Assembly (NCBI GenBank): GCA_023701125.1
Contig: JAMPXO010000001.1
Location: 1 to 64,000, forward strand
DNA: 64,000 nt
From: Vicinamibacteria bacterium
Lineage (GTDB): Bacteria; Acidobacteriota; Vicinamibacteria; Fen-336
Direction: 5' to 3'
A program made the translations under genes and the position numbers. This document shows positions 50,819 to 58,906 of the stretch, piece by piece; the stretch's first letter is position 1, and each line of letters begins with the position of its first letter. The notes under the pieces were generated by a model. It had not been told where the DNA came from, searched no databases, and was given only the letters and a program-made list of their open reading frames with translations.

Positions 50819-52300
50819 GTGCGACTTCCCCGGCTGTCGACCGCCCTGTGCCTGCTGCTGGTGATGGTGTGCGCCTGGCTGGCCGGACGCCGCGCGATCG
50901 CCGATTCCCACCTGCTGCCCGCCTGGCCGGACGAGTGCATCTACCTCGTGGGCGCCCGCAACCTCGCCGAGCGCGGCACGCTCGACACCCACTTCTACCT
51001 GACCCACTCGCTGCTGCGGCTGGGCCACCCCCACCGCGACGTGCACCTGCCGGGCTACATCGCGGTGCTGGCCCCGGTCGTCAAGCTGCGCGGCGCGACG
51101 CCCGCGGCGGCGGCCGAGCTCAATCACGGCCTGTTCGTCGCCTCCGCGGCGGCGTTCTTCCTGGTCGCGCTGCGGTTGCTCGGCGAGCGCCCGCTGGCCA
51201 CCGCGGCGGCCCTGCTGTTCGTGGTGCTGCCGCCGCTGCCCGCGTATCTCGCGGTCGCCTACGCGGAGCCGCTGGTGGCGTTCGGGATGTTGCTGCCACT
51301 GGCCATCGCCGCGACCGCTCCCACCCGGATGGCTGCCGCAGTGGTCGCCGGCCTGCTGTTCGGGGCAGCACTCGGCGTGCGCGAGACGCTGCTGCTGGCG
51401 CTGCCGCTCCACCTCGTGCTGTTCGAGCGTCGCCCGCTGCTGCGCGGCTTCCTGCCGGCGGCCGCGGCCGGCGCGCTGCTGCTGGTCGCCCCGTTCGCGG
51501 GTCGCCGCGCGATCCATCCCAACGCGCTGTTCCCGAGCGTGCTGACCGATGCGCTGGCCACGGACTCGCCCGTGTCCGCGCTGGCCGCAGCGCTGTGGGG
51601 CAACGTGACCCGCAACCTCGCACTCGCCGCTCAGGCCCGCCCGTTCCAGGACGTCGAGGACCTGCTGCTGCTGTTCCTGGCAGTGCTGGCGCTGGGTGCC
51701 GTGCTCGGCGTGCGCTCGCTGCCCGCGGCCGGCCGCCGCGCGGGTCAGGCGACCCTCGCCTCGCTCGCGCTGCTGCTCGGGGCCGTGCTGGCCGTGTACG
51801 TGATCCGCGGTCGTGGTGGCGTGCTGGGCGGCGTGCGCGCGTTCCTGCCGTGGGCGCCGCTGCTGCTGGCGGTCGCCCTGGCGCCGCTGTTGCGGCTGCG
51901 CTCGCGGCTGGCCCAGGCGGCGATCGTGACCGTGATCGCGCTCGGCTGCGTCGAGCTGGACCGCCGCCAGATCTACTTCTTCAACCGCTACCGGGCCTCC
52001 GACCACGAGGACCAGGAGCGCTTCGCCCGCCTCCTGCAGCGCGAGACCGACGCGGCTCGCCCGCACCGCGTGCTGGCTCGCGCCTTTCTCTACGGCTACG
52101 AACGCTGGCCGGTCGAGGTGATCTGGCAGCTCCCGCGCGACGCGCGCGAGCTGCGCGAGCTGGAGCGCACGGTGGCCTTCGACGTGGTGGCGGTCCACAA
52201 CAAGAGCGCCGACCAGCGTCGACTGTTCGGCAACAACCCCAACTACCGGCGGCTGAATCGGCCCGACGCGGAGTACATCGTCTGGAGGCGGCTGCAGTAG
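50819..52300 (+). CDS. Polytopic membrane protein, GT-C (GT39/ArnT-like) glycosyltransferase candidate
   Basis: A 493-residue protein with about ten to twelve helices and a soluble tail of about 95 residues. The first helix (about 7-24) is followed by a loop with WPDECIYLVGARNLAERGTL; the D-E pair after the first helix is where GT39/ArnT-type enzymes hold their catalytic acid. HLPGYIAVLAPVVKLRG precedes the second helix group. The tail holds SDHEDQERFARLLQRETDAA and ends VWRRLQ. Sugar donor and acceptor are unknown. The GTG start is close to the promoter, and earlier codons of the frame are non-coding. Confidence 0.72.
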   Translation: MRLPRLSTALCLLLVMVCAWLAGRRAIADSHLLPAWPDECIYLVGARNLAERGTLDTHFYLTHSLLRLGHPHRDVHLPGYIAVLAPVVKLRGATPAAAAELNHGLFVASAAAFFLVALRLLGERPLATAAALLFVVLPPLPAYLAVAYAEPLVAFGMLLPLAIAATAPTRMAAAVVAGLLFGAALGVRETLLLALPLHLVLFERRPLLRGFLPAAAAGALLLVAPFAGRRAIHPNALFPSVLTDALATDSPVSALAAALWGNVTRNLALAAQARPFQDVEDLLLLFLAVLALGAVLGVRSLPAAGRRAGQATLASLALLLGAVLAVYVIRGRGGVLGGVRAFLPWAPLLLAVALAPLLRLRSRLAQAAIVTVIALGCVELDRRQIYFFNRYRASDHEDQERFARLLQRETDAARPHRVLARAFLYGYERWPVEVIWQLPRDARELRELERTVAFDVVAVHNKSADQRRLFGNNPNYRRLNRPDAEYIVWRRLQ

Positions 52301-52322
52301 GGGCCGCCCGGGCGCCCCCCGT

Positions 52323-53312
52323 TCAACGGGCCGGCGCCACGAAGTCCAGCGCGCCGCGCAGCTCGCGGTCCACGCCGGGCGGCAGCCCGTGACCGAGGCC
52401 CGGGTAGACCCGCAGCTCCACCGCACCGCCGGCGGCCCGCAGCGCCGCCTCCGCCGCGCGGTTGCTGGCGAAGCGCTCGTCGCGGTCGCCGATCAGCAGC
52501 GCGAAGCGCGGCAGCTTCGGCGCGGCCCGCGGCACCGGCGCCGTGCGCTCCTCGTACGAGCCTGCGATCAGCACGACGCCCGCGAACAGGTCGGGGCGGT
52601 TCAGCGCCAGGTCGAAGCCTGCGTTGCCGCCGCCGGAGTAGCCGACGACCACGATCTGCGCGGGGTCGATCGGCGCTCGCTCGCGGGCCTGCGCGATCGC
52701 GCGCTCGATCAGGTGGAACGCGTGCTCCGCGACGCCCCAGTCCCAGCCCGCGCCCAGCGGCGTCAGCCCCTGGGGCAGGACCAGCTGGGCGCCGCGCTCC
52801 CGGGCCAGCGATCGCAACAGCGGAGCGAACTGCGCCGCACTGCCGCCGGACGGGTGCAGTCCCACGATCAGGGGCAGCGGCCGCGTTGCTGTCGACGGCG
52901 CGTCGTGGTGGACGACCCGCGCCTTGCGCGCCGGCCCCTGCTCGAAGCGGCGCAACTGCTCGGCGGCGTTGGCCTCCACCCGGGCGATCACGTCCGCGAA
53001 GCCGGCCAGCTCCCGCACCGGGTCGAGCACCGCGGCCCGCGCCAGCGTGGCCCTGTAATAGAACCCGCGCTCGGCCGCCTGCTGCAAGGCGCCGAGTGCG
53101 TCCGCCGTGCGCCCGCGCGCCGCCCGCACCCGGGCCAGGTCGAACGCCGCCATCGCGTCGCCCGGGTCGCGCGCGACCATGGCCTCGGCGATCGTCTCCG
53201 CGCCAGCAAGGTCGCCCCGGCCGGCGGCGTCGCGCAGCTTCTGGCGCAGGTCCTCGCCGCGGGCGGCGCTCGCCAGCAGCGCCACCGCCAGCACGAGGCC
53301 CGCGCGTCTCAC
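52323..53312 (-). CDS. Exported TPR plus alpha/beta-hydrolase (esterase/phospholipase-like)
   Basis: A 329-residue protein. A signal peptide spans about 1-20 (RRAGLVLAVALLASAARGE). Short TPR-like helices lie at about 25-110 (AETIAEAMVARDPGDAMAAF). From about 120 to 329 is an alpha/beta hydrolase of the carboxylesterase/PHB-depolymerase type: PLIVGLHPSGGSAAQFAPLL (oxyanion region), nucleophile elbow VVGYSGGGNAG (Ser), LLIGDRDERFASNRA (Asp) and YPGLGHGLPPG (His). The whole triad is thus present. It is probably secreted to the periplasm. The GTG start overlaps the stop of the upstream membrane gene (GTGA), so the two are coupled. Confidence 0.85.
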   Translation of the reverse strand: MRRAGLVLAVALLASAARGEDLRQKLRDAAGRGDLAGAETIAEAMVARDPGDAMAAFDLARVRAARGRTADALGALQQAAERGFYYRATLARAAVLDPVRELAGFADVIARVEANAAEQLRRFEQGPARKARVVHHDAPSTATRPLPLIVGLHPSGGSAAQFAPLLRSLARERGAQLVLPQGLTPLGAGWDWGVAEHAFHLIERAIAQARERAPIDPAQIVVVGYSGGGNAGFDLALNRPDLFAGVVLIAGSYEERTAPVPRAAPKLPRFALLIGDRDERFASNRAAEAALRAAGGAVELRVYPGLGHGLPPGVDRELRGALDFVAPAR

Positions 53313-55039
53313 GGCTTGATCTCGTACACCGCGAGCGAACCGTACACGTGGACCCGGGTCAGCCCCGGCCGCGCCCTGCGCGAGGGCAGCACGACGAAGC
53401 GGGCGCCGTAGTGGCGGGCCAGCTCCGCGATCCGCTCGTCCGTGAGCCGCGGGTACTCGTCGCCGCCGAGCGACTGCATGCGCTCGCCCCAGTCCTTCAC
53501 GAACGCATCGTCGAAGTACTGCTGGGTGCCGTCCTTCCACTCGCCGACGATGCCGCGCTCGGAGAACACCCGGAAGCCGGCCTCGCGCGGCGGGGTCATG
53601 AACACCGCGTCCCTGGGCGTGTTGAGCCGCGCCCACTCCTGGACGTTGCGCCAGGCGCCTTCGCCCCAGCGCGGGGCCAGCGTGCCGTAGGTCCACGGCG
53701 TCAGCGCCAGCAGCGCCAGCGCGGCGGCCAGCCCGGCACACGCGCGCCGCCGGCGGGAGGACCCGAGTCCGAGGCCGACGGCGATCAGCAGAGCGAGCCC
53801 CGCGGCCCGCAGCGGCGTCGCGTTGAGGCAGCGACGCAGCAGCTCGGGCAGGAACTCGAACGACATGTCGCGGTCGCCCCAGCCGGTCACGCCGGCCAGC
53901 ACCAGCGCCGCAGCGACCCGCGCCCACGGCGCGGCCCCGCTGGTCACCAGCGCCTGGGCCACGACGGCCAGCGGCAGCGCCGGCTCGAGCCCGGGACTGA
54001 ACACCACGATGAACGTGAACACGGCGGCCGCGCGCTGGATGCCGTCGGCGCGCGCCCCCTGGACCACGCCGGTCGCGATCGTGCCGTACAGCAGCAGCAG
54101 CAGGAAGCGCCACGCGCGGTGCGGCTGCAGTTGCAGCACGGCCTTGACCGGCCACACCTCGGTGAACAGCGTGCCGAGCACGAAGAAGCCGGCGATCGCG
54201 CCGACGAAGACGCCGAGCTGGAGCCGGCGCTCGCGGTCGAGGCCGGACGCGGCGAGCATCGCCAGCGCCAGCAGCGCGGCCGCGTCGGGCAGGTCGCCGC
54301 CGAAGTGGCTGGGGAACGAGTGGTGGGCGGAGCGCTCGCGCAGCAGAAGGAACCACTCCTGCGTCATCGGCTGCGCTTTCGACAGCAGCGAGGCGGCCAG
54401 CGGCAGCAGCGGCAGCACGGCCGCGGCCAGCCGCTGCAGCGTCGCCCGGCGCCCCGCCTCGCGCGCCTCCAGCAGCACCACCAGCGTCAGCGGCACCAGC
54501 GCGTAGGCCGAGTAGAGCAGGTGGTTCCAGGCGCCGAGCGAGAGCACCAGCAGCGGCAGCAGGCGCCGGCCCTCGAGGAACCAGGCGATGGCCCAGATCG
54601 TGAGCGCCGACGCCAGGTGCGAGTGGCTGAAGGCGACGCGGTACAGCGCCTCGCCGGCGAGGCCGATCTTGACGGGGAACGCGAAGGCCGCGGCGATCCA
54701 GCCCGCGCTCTCGCCGCCGAAGTGGCGGCCGATGCGCCACGCGCCGGCCAGCGTGGCGGCGATCGACACGAGGTACAGCACGAAGAACGCGGGCGCGATC
54801 GCGTCGCGGTCGGGCAGCACGGCGGCCAGCGCCCTGTAGAACACGGTCGGGAAGCGCTCCGCGGTGGCGACCATGATGTCGCCCGGGTAGAGCGAGGCGT
54901 CCATGAACCGCTTCAGGATCGGGATCGTGATCCCGTGGTTGGAGTCGCCGAAGCGGTAGCCCGTGAGGGTCGTGCCCGCGAGGGCGGCCAGCCAGGCCAG
55001 CGTGGCTCCCTCCAGGACGCTGAATCTGCCCTTCTGCAC
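53309..55039 (-). CDS. Polytopic membrane protein of unknown family (GT-C-like)
   Basis: A 576-residue integral membrane protein with about eleven helices and a soluble C-terminus of about 100 residues. The first loop after helix one reads GYRFGDSNHGITIPILKRFM, with acidic and His residues, and continues LYPGDIMVATAERFPTVFYR. The pattern is that of the large DUF6798-like or GT-C-like bacterial membrane proteins; I cannot fix which. The C-terminal part (NTPRDAVFMTPPREAGFRVF; ARHYGARFVVLPSR) is a typical external cap. The start is set by TAGCCT at 55052-55047, which predicts transcription one base before the GTG at 55039. Confidence 0.7.
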   Translation of the reverse strand: MQKGRFSVLEGATLAWLAALAGTTLTGYRFGDSNHGITIPILKRFMDASLYPGDIMVATAERFPTVFYRALAAVLPDRDAIAPAFFVLYLVSIAATLAGAWRIGRHFGGESAGWIAAAFAFPVKIGLAGEALYRVAFSHSHLASALTIWAIAWFLEGRRLLPLLVLSLGAWNHLLYSAYALVPLTLVVLLEAREAGRRATLQRLAAAVLPLLPLAASLLSKAQPMTQEWFLLLRERSAHHSFPSHFGGDLPDAAALLALAMLAASGLDRERRLQLGVFVGAIAGFFVLGTLFTEVWPVKAVLQLQPHRAWRFLLLLLYGTIATGVVQGARADGIQRAAAVFTFIVVFSPGLEPALPLAVVAQALVTSGAAPWARVAAALVLAGVTGWGDRDMSFEFLPELLRRCLNATPLRAAGLALLIAVGLGLGSSRRRRACAGLAAALALLALTPWTYGTLAPRWGEGAWRNVQEWARLNTPRDAVFMTPPREAGFRVFSERGIVGEWKDGTQQYFDDAFVKDWGERMQSLGGDEYPRLTDERIAELARHYGARFVVLPSRRARPGLTRVHVYGSLAVYEIKP

Positions 55040-55046
55040 GCGCGCG

Positions 55047-55052
55047 AGGCTA
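55047..55052 (-). promoter_or_regulatory. Putative -10 giving a leaderless start for the 55039 gene
   Basis: TAGCCT on the minus strand predicts a start at 55040, one base before the GTG. No ribosome-binding site is present. Confidence 0.4.
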
Positions 55053-55073
55053 GCATGGGCCCCGAGGGCCCTG

Positions 55074-55637
55074 ATGATGTACCTCGCTCGCCTGGTCGCC
55101 GCCGGCACCTGGCTCGTCGCCGGCACGGCGTGCGCGGCCCGGTCGCACGTGGCGCACGAGCCCGCGGCTGCCGACGAACTCTCGCGCGAGGGACGCGCGA
55201 AGTACCGCGCCCTGCCGCCCCCCGCGACGAGCGGGGGCGTTGCCGAGGTCTCGGCGGCCACGCTCACGCCCGCCTACGCGAGTAGCGAGAACGCGCTGCC
55301 CGTGTTCCCGGACTTCGCGCTGCGCGCCGGCTGCGACGGCGGAGTCGTTCGCGCCCGGGTCTTCGTCGGCGCCGATGGCAACGTCACCGGCTCGGAAGAC
55401 CTGGCCGAGCCACAGCCGCCGGGCCGCTGCCCGGCGGCGCTCAGTGGAGCCGTTCACGCTGCGGTCAGCCACTGGCGCTTCGCCCCCACGTTCCGCGTGC
55501 GGCCACTGGAGCGCCCGCCGGCGGCCGACGGGCGGCCGAGACCCCCGGAGTGGGAACAGACGCCCGTCCCCGTGTTCCTCGACTTCGAGTTCACGTTCGA
55601 GGTCGTCGACGGGCAGCCCGCCGTACGCCTGCGCTGA
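55074..55637 (+). CDS. Exported TonB C-terminal-like protein
   Basis: A 187-residue protein. A signal peptide spans about 1-20 (MMYLARLVAAGTWLVAGTAC), and Cys20 may be lipidated although the -3 residue is not ideal. After a linker, the region at about 85-150 has the TonB C-terminal pattern: CDGGVVRARVFVGADGNVTG, then SGAVHAAVSHWRFAPTFR (compare the G-V-x-V-x-I-x-x-D-G and W-x-F-x-P blocks). It lacks an inner-membrane helix followed by a Pro-rich rod, so it is unlikely to transmit proton-motive force; such short relatives are of unknown role. Confidence 0.68.
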   Translation: MMYLARLVAAGTWLVAGTACAARSHVAHEPAAADELSREGRAKYRALPPPATSGGVAEVSAATLTPAYASSENALPVFPDFALRAGCDGGVVRARVFVGADGNVTGSEDLAEPQPPGRCPAALSGAVHAAVSHWRFAPTFRVRPLERPPAADGRPRPPEWEQTPVPVFLDFEFTFEVVDGQPAVRLR

Positions 55638-55665
55638 GCCCTCCACGTCGGCGCGAGGGATCTGC

Positions 55666-55671
55666 TACCGT
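55666..55671 (+). promoter_or_regulatory. Putative -10 giving a leaderless start for yhbY
   Basis: TACCGT predicts transcription from 55678, one base before the GTG at 55679. Confidence 0.35.
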
Positions 55672-55678
55672 TTCGGCC

Positions 55679-55969
55679 GTGAAGTTGAATGCGAAGCAGC
55701 GGCAGTACCTGAAGGGGCTCGCCCACAGCCTGGAGCCGGTCGTTCGCGTCGGCAAGGCGGGAGCCAGCGAGGCCGTCGTCGGCAAGACCCGCGAGAGCCT
55801 GAAGGCGCACGAGCTGATCAAGGTCCGGATCGACGCCGACAACCCGGAGCGCGGGGCGATGGCGGAGCAGTTGGCCAACGAGACGCGCGCCCAGCTCGTC
55901 AGCCAGATCGGCAAGCTGGCGATCCTCTATCGCGCGCGCGAAGAAGACCCGAAGATCACGCTGCCGTAG
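55679..55969 (+). CDS. yhbY: YhbY-type CRM-domain RNA-binding protein
   Basis: A 96-residue CRM-domain protein that binds pre-50S ribosomal particles in other bacteria. Diagnostic segments are LNAKQRQYLKGLAHSLEPVV (3-22), VRVGKAGASEAVV (the GxxG-like loop) and ELIKVRIDADNPERGAM, with the C-terminal IGKLAILYRAREEDPKITLP typical of the family. It has the usual length of about 97 residues. The GTG start gives the family-standard N-terminus (M-x-L-x-x-K-Q-R). It converges with the tonB gene with 18 bases between the stops. Confidence 0.93.
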   Translation: MKLNAKQRQYLKGLAHSLEPVVRVGKAGASEAVVGKTRESLKAHELIKVRIDADNPERGAMAEQLANETRAQLVSQIGKLAILYRAREEDPKITLP

Positions 55970-55987
55970 CGCCCGCGCCGCAGCGCA

Positions 55988-56707
55988 TCACGACACCTCG
56001 AAGCGCACCGTCACGGTCATCACGACGGGCACCGGCACGCCGCCGAGCAGGGTCGGCGCGTAGATCCACTGCCGCACGGCCGCCACGGCGGCCTCGTCGA
56101 GCAACGGTCGCCCGCGCAGCACCTGGACGTCGACGACGCGGCCGCGCGCGTCGATCACGCACTCCAGGATCACGAAGCCGTCGATGCGGGTGCGGCGGGC
56201 GGCCTCCGGGTACTGCGGCTCCACGTAGACGAGCCGCCGCGGCGGCGTCAGGCTGGAGACGCGGACCGGGGCGACGGCCGGCTCGGGCTCGGTCCCGGGG
56301 CCGACGGGCCCCGGCCCGGTCCCGAACCCCTCGCCGCCCGATGCGTCGCCCGGGACTCCCGCTCCGCCGATCGTGCATTCGGGGCACGCGGGTAGCTCGG
56401 CGACCTCGTCGCCGGGAGCGAGCGGGACCACCTCCGAGGGCAGCGGGATCGTCGGCGCCGCGGGCCGCGGGCGCATGGGCGTGGTCGGCGGTGCGGGCCG
56501 ACCGCCGCCACCGCCGGCGGGCAGGCGCACCACCGACACGGGCGGCGGTGGCGGGGACGGGACGGGCGGCAGCTCGGCGTCGCTCAGGAACGGCGCGCCC
56601 ACCAGCGCGGCGATCCCCGCGGCGTGGGCGACGCAGGAGACGAGCGCTGCGCCTCCGCGGCGCGGGGCGACGGACGTGGACGACGAGACGAAGAGCGAGT
56701 GCTGCAC
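55988..56707 (-). CDS. TonB-family energy transducer
   Basis: A 239-residue protein. One N-terminal membrane helix lies at about 20-42 (GGAALVSCVAHAAGIAALVG). A Pro-rich periplasmic spacer spans about 45-150 (repeats of Pro with Val/Gly). The C-terminal TonB domain is at about 160-239: PQYPEAARRTRIDGFVILEC (YP-x-x-A-x-x), GRVVDVQVLRGRPLLDEAAV and VRQWIYAPTLLGGVPVPVVM. It couples inner-membrane energy to receptors such as the one at 21080-24061. No exbB or exbD is found here. The GTG start has GAGGAGG four bases ahead. A 120-base gap with no gene separates it from the nucleotidyltransferase cassette. Confidence 0.9.
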   Translation of the reverse strand: MQHSLFVSSSTSVAPRRGGAALVSCVAHAAGIAALVGAPFLSDAELPPVPSPPPPPVSVVRLPAGGGGGRPAPPTTPMRPRPAAPTIPLPSEVVPLAPGDEVAELPACPECTIGGAGVPGDASGGEGFGTGPGPVGPGTEPEPAVAPVRVSSLTPPRRLVYVEPQYPEAARRTRIDGFVILECVIDARGRVVDVQVLRGRPLLDEAAVAAVRQWIYAPTLLGGVPVPVVMTVTVRFEVS

Positions 56708-56827
56708 GGGACCTCCTCGGGATCGGAAAGTCCCTGCCACGGCCGGCCGCCGCAGGTCGAGTGTGTTGGAAGCTTGGACACCGGTGCGACGCGCCGGTTC
56801 CCTCGAATGGAGCGGGGCGCGCCGAGG

Positions 56828-57376
56828 TCAGGAGGACCGGATCTCCTCGGCCTCCGCTCGCAGGCGAGGGTCGGCGAGGAACGCGTCGAGCCGCTCCGCG
56901 ATGCGCCGCCGCTGTGCTTCGCGGCGAGCCTCGGCCTCGCGCTCCGGGTGGAGCAGCACGAGCATCGCCACGTCCATCAGGTCCCGGGGGCCGGCCGCTC
57001 GCAGCTTGAGCGCGATCAGGCTCCCGAGATCGACGACTCGAATCGAGTCGGAGCCCAGTTCGAGCGTGATCGTCCGGTCCCAGGCCACCTCGACGAGCTG
57101 CGGGATGATGTCGAAGGGGACACCGCCGTCCCGTCCCTTCAGGCACGAGAAGTCGCCATCGAGGGGATCGCCTTGCTTGAGCGTGGTCTCGACGCCGGAC
57201 TCGGCGAGACGCCTCTGGACCTCGGGTAGCCCGATGCCGACGACGATATCGACGTCTCGCGTGGCTCGCACGTATCCGTGAGCGCCGACGGCGACGCCAC
57301 CGGCAAGCGCGCTCCGCGGGTCGCCCACAGCGGCGAGCAGCTTGCGCGCCAGGTCGAAGTAGGCCCTTTCGCTCAC
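56828..57376 (-). CDS. AbiEii/DUF6036-like nucleotidyltransferase
   Basis: A 182-residue protein with a minimal nucleotidyltransferase fold. GGVAVGAHGYVRATRDVDIVV (Gly26-Gly27 then Asp41-x-Asp43) is the class hallmark, a third acidic residue is in GGVPFDII, and VVDLGSLIALKLRAAGPRDL with DLMDVAMLVLL is the helical block seen in AbiEii and DUF6036 toxins and in MNT-type proteins. Such enzymes add nucleotides to tRNA or to partner proteins as toxin-antitoxin or phage-defence components. The GTG start overlaps the stop of a 53-codon gene (GTGA), the arrangement of a two-gene cassette. The protein is complete, with all catalytic positions kept. Confidence 0.8.
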   Translation of the reverse strand: MSERAYFDLARKLLAAVGDPRSALAGGVAVGAHGYVRATRDVDIVVGIGLPEVQRRLAESGVETTLKQGDPLDGDFSCLKGRDGGVPFDIIPQLVEVAWDRTITLELGSDSIRVVDLGSLIALKLRAAGPRDLMDVAMLVLLHPEREAEARREAQRRRIAERLDAFLADPRLRAEAEEIRSS

Positions 57377-57534
57377 GGCGACGGTCGGCGGCGCACGGCG
57401 TCGCGCAGGCGCAGCACGAACGCGCTCAGCGCGCCGACCTCGAGGACCCTCTGCACCATTTCTCGCCGCGCGGCCTCGGAGGGCCCGGTGTCGGGTGCCG
57501 GTGCGGGAACACGCGGCGCGCTGCTGGCCACCAT
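57373..57534 (-). CDS. 53-residue protein upstream of the nucleotidyltransferase (possible partner)
   Basis: The frame runs from ATG 57534 to TGA 57373-57375. The first part is Pro/Ala-rich (SSAPRVPAPAPD), followed by a helical second half (EAARREMVQRVLEVGALSAF, then RLRDAVRRRPSP), amphipathic and basic at the end. TAGACT ends seven bases before the ATG, so it should be transcribed and translated as a leaderless message. Its stop overlaps the nucleotidyltransferase start by four bases. No family is recognised. Short, charged, helical and stoichiometrically coupled are the features of small antitoxins, which is inference. Confidence 0.55.
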   Translation of the reverse strand: MVASSAPRVPAPAPDTGPSEAARREMVQRVLEVGALSAFVLRLRDAVRRRPSP

Positions 57535-57541
57535 GCGCCCA

Positions 57542-57547
57542 AGTCTA
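57542..57547 (-). promoter_or_regulatory. Putative -10 of the nucleotidyltransferase cassette
   Basis: TAGACT on the minus strand predicts a start at 57535, one base before the ATG at 57534. This is the only promoter candidate in the 103-base gap after the permease gene. Confidence 0.4.
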
Positions 57548-57637
57548 CGCCGCGGTCGGACGCCCTTCGCCTCGCGTTCGCATCCGGGGCCACGCTCCGT
57601 CGCCGAACCAGGCCTCCAACAAGGGGGCGCCGGTTCG

Positions 57638-58906
57638 CTACTCGTAGCGGAGCGCCTCGATCGGGTCCTGTTTCGCGGCCTTGATCGCGGGCCACAGCCC
57701 GAAGGTGATGCCGACCGCGGTCGACACCCCGAAGCCGAGGCCGACCGACCACGCCGGCGCCGCGGCCTCGAAGTCGAAGGCGACCCGCGCCAGCAGCGCG
57801 ACGCCGAGGCCGAAGCCGATGCCGAGCGCGCCGCCGACGCCCGTCAGCGTCACCGCCTCGAGCAGGAACTGCACCGCGATGTCGCGGCGAGTGGCGCCCA
57901 GCGCCTTGCGGATGCCGATCTCGCGGGTGCGCTGGGTGACGTTGACCAGCATGATGTTCATCACGCCGACGCCGCCGACCAGCAGCGCGATGCCGGCGAT
58001 CACCAGCATCGCCGCCGCCACGCCGCCGGTGATCTGCTGGAAGTTGCGCAGGTTGCCGACGCTCGTGAACAGCGCGAAGTCGTTCTCCTGGTTCGGCCGC
58101 AGCCCGCGCCGCGCGCGCAGGATCGCGGTGCCCTCCTCGATCAGCGCGTCGAAATCCTCGGGCCGCCGCGGCACCGTGGCGATGTGGATGGTGTCGCCGC
58201 CGCCGTTCTTGACCTGCGGGAACTGCTCGTCGAAAGAGGTGATCGGGATCGCGACCTGGTTGTCCTGGCTGCCGCCGAGGAAGCTGCCCTTGCGCTCGAA
58301 CACGCCGATCACGCGATAGGCGCGGCCGTCGACCGTGACGTCCTGGTCGATCGGGTCGCGGTGCGGGAACAGCGCGTCGACGACGTCGCCGCCGATCACC
58401 GCGACTCGCGCCGCGTGGCGCACGTCGGGCTCGCTGATGAAGCGGCCGTCCTGGACGAAGTGGCTGTTGGCGACGGGATAGTCCGGGACCGCGCCGAACA
58501 CCACGGGCTGGTTGGCCTCTTCGCGCCCCGCCTTCACCGGCGTCGCGCCGAACAGGTAGCGCTCGGGAGAGACGGCCCCCACGTAGCGCGAGAGGCGCTT
58601 GATCGCCTCGGCGTCGGCGATCGTCAGGTCGCGGCGGTTGCGCTGCTCCTCGGGGATCTCGTTGGGGCCGCCGAAGCGCGGCTCCCACTTCTGGAACTGC
58701 ACGAGGTGGGTGCCGAACGAGGTGAAGGCCTGGGTGATGCGGTTGTTGAAGCCGACCACGAAGCTCACCATCATGATCACGGTCGCGACGCCCGCCATCA
58801 CCCCGAGCAGGGTCAGGAACGTGCGCAGCTTCTGGGTCCGCATCGCGTCGAGCGCGAAGCCGACGTTCTCGCCGAGGTTGAGGTGGACCCGGCGCTTCGT
58901 CTTCAC
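57638..58906 (-). CDS. ABC-type permease, MacB/FtsX-like (second of a pair)
   Basis: A 422-residue permease with four membrane helices: one at about 24-50 (RTFLTLLGVMAGVATVIMMV) and three in the C-terminal FtsX block (MLVIAGIALLVGGVGVMNIM; EIGIRKALGATRRDIAVQFL; end AAKQDPIEALRYE). A large periplasmic MacB_PCD domain lies between. The RTREIGIRKALGA and DPIEALR motifs are the family signature. There is no ATPase domain, although MacB joins one to the permease. The GTG start overlaps the upstream permease stop (GTGA). It is a paralogue of that gene with moderate identity. Confidence 0.92.
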   Translation of the reverse strand: MKTKRRVHLNLGENVGFALDAMRTQKLRTFLTLLGVMAGVATVIMMVSFVVGFNNRITQAFTSFGTHLVQFQKWEPRFGGPNEIPEEQRNRRDLTIADAEAIKRLSRYVGAVSPERYLFGATPVKAGREEANQPVVFGAVPDYPVANSHFVQDGRFISEPDVRHAARVAVIGGDVVDALFPHRDPIDQDVTVDGRAYRVIGVFERKGSFLGGSQDNQVAIPITSFDEQFPQVKNGGGDTIHIATVPRRPEDFDALIEEGTAILRARRGLRPNQENDFALFTSVGNLRNFQQITGGVAAAMLVIAGIALLVGGVGVMNIMLVNVTQRTREIGIRKALGATRRDIAVQFLLEAVTLTGVGGALGIGFGLGVALLARVAFDFEAAAPAWSVGLGFGVSTAVGITFGLWPAIKAAKQDPIEALRYE

